Source: Bacteriovoracaceae bacterium (lineage in GTDB: Bacteria > Bdellovibrionota > Bacteriovoracia > Bacteriovoracales > Bacteriovoracaceae). From it: DNA of 6,087 nucleotides. Shown piece by piece: positions 1 to 3,478 of this stretch. Every line of letters begins with the position of its first letter. Position 1 is the first letter of the stretch. The stretch covers positions 1 through 6,087 of the forward strand of contig JAKLJM010000146.1 of the NCBI GenBank assembly GCA_023151145.1, in the 5' to 3' direction. The notes under the pieces were generated by a model, which searched no databases, was not told the origin of the DNA, and saw nothing but the letters and a program-made list of their open reading frames with translations. Both the position numbers and the translations under genes were made by a program.

Positions 1-1035
1 GTACTTGAGTTCGAAGAACTTGAAGCCCAGACTGCTCAAAATTTTGAAGAATTAATTGAACAAATTGAACAATCAGAAAACGGACAATCAGACTTAGATG
101 GTGAAGAAGTTTCTGATATTGAGACTTTCGAGACTGAAACGTCAAAGCCGAGCGTAACTGAAATTAGTCGTAAGCTTTATCCCGACGAGAATGATCAAGA
201 TTTTCTTTTTAATCTAGTGGATGAGGTTCATGAAAAAGGACTTACTGCATTAGAGGAAAAAGAAGAAATTTTAAAAAACTACGATCTGTGTGCTGAAAGT
301 GAAAATATTGAGGCCGAAGAACCTTTGGCGTTAATTTTGACTGAAGAAATACAGGTTGAAGAGTTTAAACCGGTTGCACCCTTGGCTCCCGGGATCATCT
401 TCCGTGTTGATCGCGGTGCAAATACGTTTTGTGTGCGTGGATTTACCACCGAAAATATCAATTACCAATTAAAGGCTCTTCCATACGAGTCGGCAAAATT
501 GATGTTGCTGAAAGCACAGAATGAAAACGATCAAATCTTTTATTTTGAAACTAAAACATTTGAAGTTGCGGAAATTATCAAAGATCAAATAATCAATAGA
601 CGTTTTCCTATCCAGGAAGATGCTGTTTGTAATATCAGCGATCCGGGTTACAGCTGGTGGATGGATGTGACGCCGGGAAGATTTGAAATTCATTTTAAAT
701 CAAACTCAATTCAGCGAGCTGAAAAATTCGTAAAACTAGGTCCAGTAGGGGATTCTAAAATTGCTATGCTAAGACTGAATCAAGCTCATGCTCTTTTAAG
801 AAGTTCTTTTCCTCTGACAGAGTTTAGCTGTACGGATAAATCATTAGTCGTAGCTACTTCAAAACCTGATCATTCTAGTTTTTTATCATTTCAAAACATT
901 TTTTTGAACGGTGATAATTATACATGTCCGGAAAATTTTCCCGACAACTCTACAGGGAAAACTCTCTATTTTTACTTTCTAGAGTTAGCAACTCTTCGAA
1001 AGTTTTGGATTGAAGTCGAAGCCAAGCTCAGTTAA
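1..1035 (+). CDS. Hypothetical protein with acidic N-terminal region and unknown C-terminal domain (5' end outside window)
   Basis: The frame is open from the first base to the TAA at 1033, giving 344 residues with no stop. A GTG at 217 could be taken as a start, but the 72 codons before it read as the same glutamate-rich protein, so the gene almost certainly begins upstream of the window. Fragment residues 1 to about 125 are very rich in Glu and Asp with few hydrophobic clusters, which suggests a flexible acidic segment. From about residue 125 (a short Pro/Ala stretch, PVAPLAPG) to the end the sequence becomes mixed and globular, with aromatic patches (for example SWWMD at 218-222) and five scattered cysteines (97, 144, 210, 277, 309) that do not form a recognisable metal-binding pattern. 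I see no membrane segment or catalytic motif in the fragment. I do not recognise the family. The FtsB-like gene follows after 45 nt on the same strand, so the two are probably co-transcribed; a role in the cell envelope or division would be only a guess from that neighbour. Confidence 0.8.
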   Translation, partial: VLEFEELEAQTAQNFEELIEQIEQSENGQSDLDGEEVSDIETFETETSKPSVTEISRKLYPDENDQDFLFNLVDEVHEKGLTALEEKEEILKNYDLCAESENIEAEEPLALILTEEIQVEEFKPVAPLAPGIIFRVDRGANTFCVRGFTTENINYQLKALPYESAKLMLLKAQNENDQIFYFETKTFEVAEIIKDQIINRRFPIQEDAVCNISDPGYSWWMDVTPGRFEIHFKSNSIQRAEKFVKLGPVGDSKIAMLRLNQAHALLRSSFPLTEFSCTDKSLVVATSKPDHSSFLSFQNIFLNGDNYTCPENFPDNSTGKTLYFYFLELATLRKFWIEVEAKLS

Positions 1036-1069
1036 GATAGTCATACAGGATGTAATTATCATTTTAAAC

Positions 1070-1073
1070 AGGA
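1070..1073 (+). promoter_or_regulatory. Ribosome binding site that sets the TTG start of the FtsB-like gene
   Basis: AGGA lies 7 nt before the TTG at 1081, which is ideal spacing. This supports the rare TTG start: no ATG, GTG or other TTG occurs in frame between the upstream stop at 1033 and 1081, and the next in-frame ATG is at residue 73, which has no comparable reason to be preferred. The ATG at 1073, which overlaps this site, is in another frame and meets a stop within 20 codons. Confidence 0.65.
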
Positions 1074-1080
1074 TGTTTGC

Positions 1081-2271
1081 TTGGAATTCTCATTCGATAA
1101 GGGACAGCGTTCCCCAAATACATTAAATAATAAACCCAAATCTGAAAGTGATCCTTTTGCTGAGGCTCGTTCTCAGCACCAATCTTCACGTCCACAGGCT
1201 TCTGCTGCACAATTTTCAAATGAAAATTCTGGGCAAGAAACTTCTGCGGAAGATCGATTAAGAAAGGCCATTGAAAGAAACCGCCAAAAGCAACAGATGC
1301 AAGCAGGTCAACAACAACCAGCTGCAGCCGCTTCAGCAGCACCTCATTCGGCTACAAATAATGATGACCTTGCCCGCAAACGTGCTGAGCAAGAGGCACA
1401 GATTAGGGCCCAGTTTGAAGCTCAACAAAGAGCAAAACAAGAAGCACAATTGCGCGCTCAATATGAAGAGCAACAAAGAACGAAGTCACAAGATGCAGAA
1501 AAAGCTCAGATGCAAGCTCGTCAATTGGCCGAAGCAGAAGCGCGTCTTCGTCAAGCTCAAGCCGAACAACGTGCTCGTCAAGAAGCGCGTCTTCGTGAAT
1601 CGCAAACGGCTAATGTTGAATCGGGAACTCCTGAACAGGGTGCACTTTTTGGTGAACGTCCAACCATGATGAATCGCCAAACTCCACCAGTTCAACCAGA
1701 AGTTCTATCGAGACCAACAGCTTCAGCGAGTAAAGAAGCTCCTCGTGAATCTCTAGCTGCCAGATTGAATGCACTAAACAATAAGCCCGCTCCTCAGGTT
1801 AATCCGAAGCCAGCTCCACAAACTTCTCCAGAGGTAGATCCACTAGAAAAGAAGATAACTTCAAAAGCCGTTGTTACTCGTCAAAGAGTGGCAAGAGTTG
1901 AAGATGAATTTACAACGCCGGTTAAAAAAACTCCTAGAAAAGTTACTACGCCAGCCTATATAAATAAGAAATCAGGGGCGCTAGATCCAAAGTGGCAAAA
2001 CATTTTGGTTAAGGGATCTTGGATATTTTGTGGATTGATGTTAGTACGTTTGTTTTTTTCACAGGGTGGAGTTTTAGATTTTTATGATCAATCAAAAGTT
2101 CTAACGGATAAAAAATTAGAACTAGAACAAATCCGTTCTGAGAATATGGCCTTAACTCGTGAAATTTCTAGAATGCAAAGTGATACTGGATATCAGAAAA
2201 AAATTGTTCGTGATAATCTTGGGTTTATTGCACAAGATGAATTCTTAATTCTTTTTCCTAAAGAAATCTAA
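1081..2271 (+). CDS. ftsB: FtsB/DivIC-family septum formation protein with a long N-terminal coiled-coil-like extension
   Basis: The last ~90 of 396 residues match the FtsB/DivIC (septum formation initiator) family. They hold one membrane segment (about residues 308-326), then a short G-G-V-L-D-F-Y linker, a heptad-like coiled coil (about 337-375) and the typical ending in which a conserved Arg-Asn-Leu-Gly-like motif (RDNLGF) precedes a short beta-like tail (EFLILFPKE). In the family, FtsB pairs with FtsL through the membrane and periplasmic coiled coil and links FtsQ to FtsWI in the divisome. E. coli FtsB is about 103 residues with only a few cytoplasmic residues. Here about 300 residues precede the membrane segment and, by the usual topology, should lie in the cytoplasm. 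Residues 55-180 are rich in Gln, Ala, Arg and Glu and look like a charged helix or coiled coil; about 190-300 is Pro/Ser/Thr/Lys-rich and probably disordered. The start is TTG at 1081, supported by AGGA 7 nt upstream. The 3' end overlaps the convergent DUF192 gene. Family assignment is firm; orthology to FtsB rather than a DivIC-like paralogue is likely but not proved. Confidence 0.85.
   Translation: MEFSFDKGQRSPNTLNNKPKSESDPFAEARSQHQSSRPQASAAQFSNENSGQETSAEDRLRKAIERNRQKQQMQAGQQQPAAAASAAPHSATNNDDLARKRAEQEAQIRAQFEAQQRAKQEAQLRAQYEEQQRTKSQDAEKAQMQARQLAEAEARLRQAQAEQRARQEARLRESQTANVESGTPEQGALFGERPTMMNRQTPPVQPEVLSRPTASASKEAPRESLAARLNALNNKPAPQVNPKPAPQTSPEVDPLEKKITSKAVVTRQRVARVEDEFTTPVKKTPRKVTTPAYINKKSGALDPKWQNILVKGSWIFCGLMLVRLFFSQGGVLDFYDQSKVLTDKKLELEQIRSENMALTREISRMQSDTGYQKKIVRDNLGFIAQDEFLILFPKEI
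1384..1479 (+). repeat. Tandem 16-residue repeat in the FtsB-like extension
   Basis: Two adjacent 48-nt units (1384-1431 and 1432-1479) encode residues 102-117 and 118-133. They align without gaps as A-x-Q-E-A-Q-(I/L)-R-A-Q-(F/Y)-E-x-Q-Q-R, with 12 identical positions and two conservative ones (I/L and F/Y). The DNA differs at many silent sites (for example AGG/CGC and CAG/CAA), so the duplication is old or selected at the protein level rather than recent. The pattern fits an alpha-helical or coiled-coil rod. Confidence 0.75.
1536..1596 (+). repeat. 16-bp direct repeat in the FtsB-like gene
   Basis: AGAAGCGCGTCTTCGT occurs at 1536-1551 and again at 1581-1596. The copies are exactly 45 bp (15 codons) apart and in the same reading frame, each encoding E-A-R-L-R. 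Unlike the 48-nt units upstream, these copies are identical at the DNA level. The stretch is also richer in G and C than its surroundings (31 of 60 bases in 1501-1560 by my count). Confidence 0.7.
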
Positions 2272-2709
2272 ATCTCTTTTTTTGTCACTCCATAAAAGCT
2301 GATCGCCTACTTTCAATTTTTTTGAAAGTGGGCTTGATGCTTTCATTTCAAGCACATGATGGGCTTCATAGGTTGCAGTTTGATAAATGGCCGGAGGTTC
2401 TTTTATCCCTGGATGATGAGGGACATTTTTTTCTGCAGCAATAATTTTAAAATTTGAATCAAGAAAATAAATATCTAAATTAAAATAGGTATCAGGCATC
2501 CAGAATCGGCGACTCCCTGGAGAATCGTAGACAAATAGCATGCCCTCATGATCTTTAAAGTCTTTAGCTTTAGTGCCGCTTAATCCTTTAGTTTGTTCAT
2601 CTTTTTTGATGGCAAGACGCAAATGGATTGTTTCTTTACCCGGCGTTGTAAAACTTTGAGCTTTAACAACGAAAGAGAAAAAAATGATGAAAAGGAAAAG
2701 AAACTTCAT
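2245..2709 (-). CDS. Exported DUF192-family protein
   Basis: The 154-residue product starts with a short Lys plus a hydrophobic run (residues 3-15) ending near V-K-A/Q-S, a plausible signal peptide cleaved after Ala17. The rest matches DUF192: the G-L-S segment (42-44), E-G-M-L-F-V-Y (55-61), F-W-M-P-D-T (69-74), L-D-I-Y-F-L-D (78-84) and the later Y-E-A-H-H-V-L-E-M (114-122), followed by a short G-D-x-L-like end (135-138). These are the family's hallmark positions and the length is normal for it. DUF192 proteins are small beta-rich extracytoplasmic proteins of unknown biochemical role, so I assign location but no reaction. It follows the RDD gene by 23 nt and probably shares its transcript. 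Its last eight codons plus stop lie inside the convergent ftsB gene. The start at 2709 is supported by GGGGA six nt upstream. Confidence 0.88.
   Translation of the reverse strand: MKFLFLFIIFFSFVVKAQSFTTPGKETIHLRLAIKKDEQTKGLSGTKAKDFKDHEGMLFVYDSPGSRRFWMPDTYFNLDIYFLDSNFKIIAAEKNVPHHPGIKEPPAIYQTATYEAHHVLEMKASSPLSKKLKVGDQLLWSDKKRDLDFFRKKN
2305..2333. other. 12-bp inverted repeat inside the DUF192 coding sequence, just beyond the ftsB stop
   Basis: GCCTACTTTCAA (2305-2316) can pair with TTGAAAGTGGGC (2322-2333) across a five-T loop. There are 12 contiguous pairs, including one T-G pair at 2308/2330 when read on the + strand. The element lies 33 nt after the stop of the convergent ftsB gene and within DUF192 codons of about residues 126-135. 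It has no T-tract after it on either strand, so it is not a classical intrinsic terminator. It could stabilise or end the ftsB mRNA, or be a by-product of the Lys/Leu/Val coding there. Confidence 0.4.
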
Positions 2710-2715
2710 AATGAA

Positions 2716-2720
2716 TCCCC
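2716..2720 (-). promoter_or_regulatory. Ribosome binding site of the DUF192 gene
   Basis: On the - strand GGGGA stands six nt before the ATG at 2709. It lies in the 23-nt gap after the RDD stop codon, which allows translation to restart on a shared mRNA. Confidence 0.5.
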
Positions 2721-2732
2721 AGATAAAGATGC

Positions 2733-3365
2733 TTAAGCAGCGTCTCTGTCTGAATTATCATATTTTTTCTCTGAGCTTTCTAGTGTAGAAGAAGGATTTT
2801 TTGAGGACACTAAGCTTAAACCCTTAGTCTCAGTTTGTTCACGTTGGCTTTCACCAAGATAATCAAAAAAACTTAACTGCCATGACGTTTCATGATCGAC
2901 AATATAGGGACGTTTTTCAAAATCTACTTTTGTTTTTGACATCATATCACCCCAGCCTAGGTGGTTTTTTTTATAGACGGTAGATAAAAATGGAAGACAT
3001 AGAGTAAAAATAGAGAATAGATAAAATAAACTTCTTCCCATGCATTGATATAGACTTAGCTCTTGGCCTTTTGAATAAACTCGTAATCCTAAGATATATT
3101 TCCCCGGAGTTCTTCCATTAGATAAAAATGGGAAAAGTGTGAAATAAGCAAAAAAGATACTCATCCAAGTCACATTTGAGAAAATAGAAAATTCTGTTGA
3201 AAGAAAATATTGAACTTTAAATGGGAATCTAAAAAAAATAAGATCTAAGGATTTCACGAAACTATTAATGGTAATCTCTTTAATCACAAAAATGAGAATT
3301 AAATCGATAGTGAATGCATTTATTCTCTTATTAACGATTGGTGAAAATTTAAAGAAAGAACCCAT
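2733..3365 (-). CDS. RDD-family integral membrane protein
   Basis: The 210-residue product carries the RDD signature: Arg14 in N-K-R-I-N-A, Asp21 in the first hydrophobic helix, the cytosolic-loop motif N-G-R-T-P-G-K (83-89) followed by G-L-R-V, Arg111 at the start of a third hydrophobic stretch, and Asp140 in G-W-G-D-M-M-S-K-T. Hydrophobic segments lie at about 18-36, 65-82 and 112-130, the three-helix layout usual for the family. Residues 150-210 form a hydrophilic, Ser/Glu/Lys-rich tail that the core family does not need. RDD proteins sit in the inner membrane; a few have been linked to ion or small-molecule transport, but the family has no single known activity and I assign none. A strong GGAGG six nt before the ATG supports the start. 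The DUF192 gene follows after 23 nt; mutS ends 113 nt upstream on the same strand. Confidence 0.85.
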   Translation of the reverse strand: MGSFFKFSPIVNKRINAFTIDLILIFVIKEITINSFVKSLDLIFFRFPFKVQYFLSTEFSIFSNVTWMSIFFAYFTLFPFLSNGRTPGKYILGLRVYSKGQELSLYQCMGRSLFYLFSIFTLCLPFLSTVYKKNHLGWGDMMSKTKVDFEKRPYIVDHETSWQLSFFDYLGESQREQTETKGLSLVSSKNPSSTLESSEKKYDNSDRDAA

Positions 3366-3366
3366 A

Positions 3367-3392
3367 AAAAGCCTCCACGCTAAAGGGCTTTT
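3367..3392 (-). promoter_or_regulatory. Small hairpin that would cover the RDD gene's ribosome binding site
   Basis: AAAAGCC at 3367-3373 and GGCTTTT at 3386-3392 form a perfect 7-bp inverted repeat with a 12-nt loop. Read on the - strand, the 3' arm begins within the GGAGG ribosome binding site (3372-3376) and runs to one base before the ATG at 3365. Folding would pair part of the site. The U-run after the arm also resembles a weak terminator. The stem is mostly A-T, so stability is modest. Confidence 0.35.
3372..3376 (-). promoter_or_regulatory. Strong ribosome binding site of the RDD gene
   Basis: On the - strand GTGGAGG precedes the ATG at 3365 with six nt between GGAGG and the start. 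It is the best match to the Shine-Dalgarno consensus in the window and fixes the start of the RDD protein. Confidence 0.7.
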
Positions 3393-3423
3393 CGGATAAT
3401 TTGAAAGAAAGGTAATAGGGAAA

Positions 3424-3457
3424 AGTAGGAAAACAGACTAGGTCACATTTTCCTACT
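3424..3457 (-). terminator. Perfect 10-bp dyad downstream of mutS, possible terminator
   Basis: AGTAGGAAAA (3424-3433) and TTTTCCTACT (3448-3457) are exact reverse complements with 14 nt between them. The loop holds a further GAC/GTC pair around TAG, so the whole 34 nt can fold as one long hairpin with a small internal loop. On the - strand it begins 22 nt past the mutS stop and its 3' arm is followed by only three more T, giving a short TTTT run, so as a terminator it would be weak. A protein-binding operator or an mRNA 3'-end structure is the alternative. Confidence 0.4.
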
Positions 3458-3478
3458 GAGAAGTAAACTTATTGAAAT

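Noticed and set aside
217..219. GTG at 217 as the true start of the first gene
   Set aside because: The same frame is open for 72 codons before it with matching acidic composition, and no clear Shine-Dalgarno sequence stands before it.
1064..1342. Open frame of 92 codons on the - strand opposite the start of the FtsB-like gene
   Set aside because: The reverse complement of Q/A-rich repetitive coding is often stop-poor. The product has no recognisable features and the opposite frame has clear family evidence.
1271..1669. Open frame of 132 codons on the + strand inside the FtsB-like gene
   Set aside because: It is an out-of-frame shadow of the Q/A/R-rich repeat region. Its Lys/Asn/Val-rich product has no domain character and no separate ribosome binding site is needed to explain it.
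3366..3478. A sigma-70 promoter for the RDD and DUF192 genes on the - strand
   Set aside because: Weak -10-like words (TATTAC, AATTAT) exist, but none has a convincing -35 element at 16-18 nt. I cannot support a call, so independent transcription remains open.
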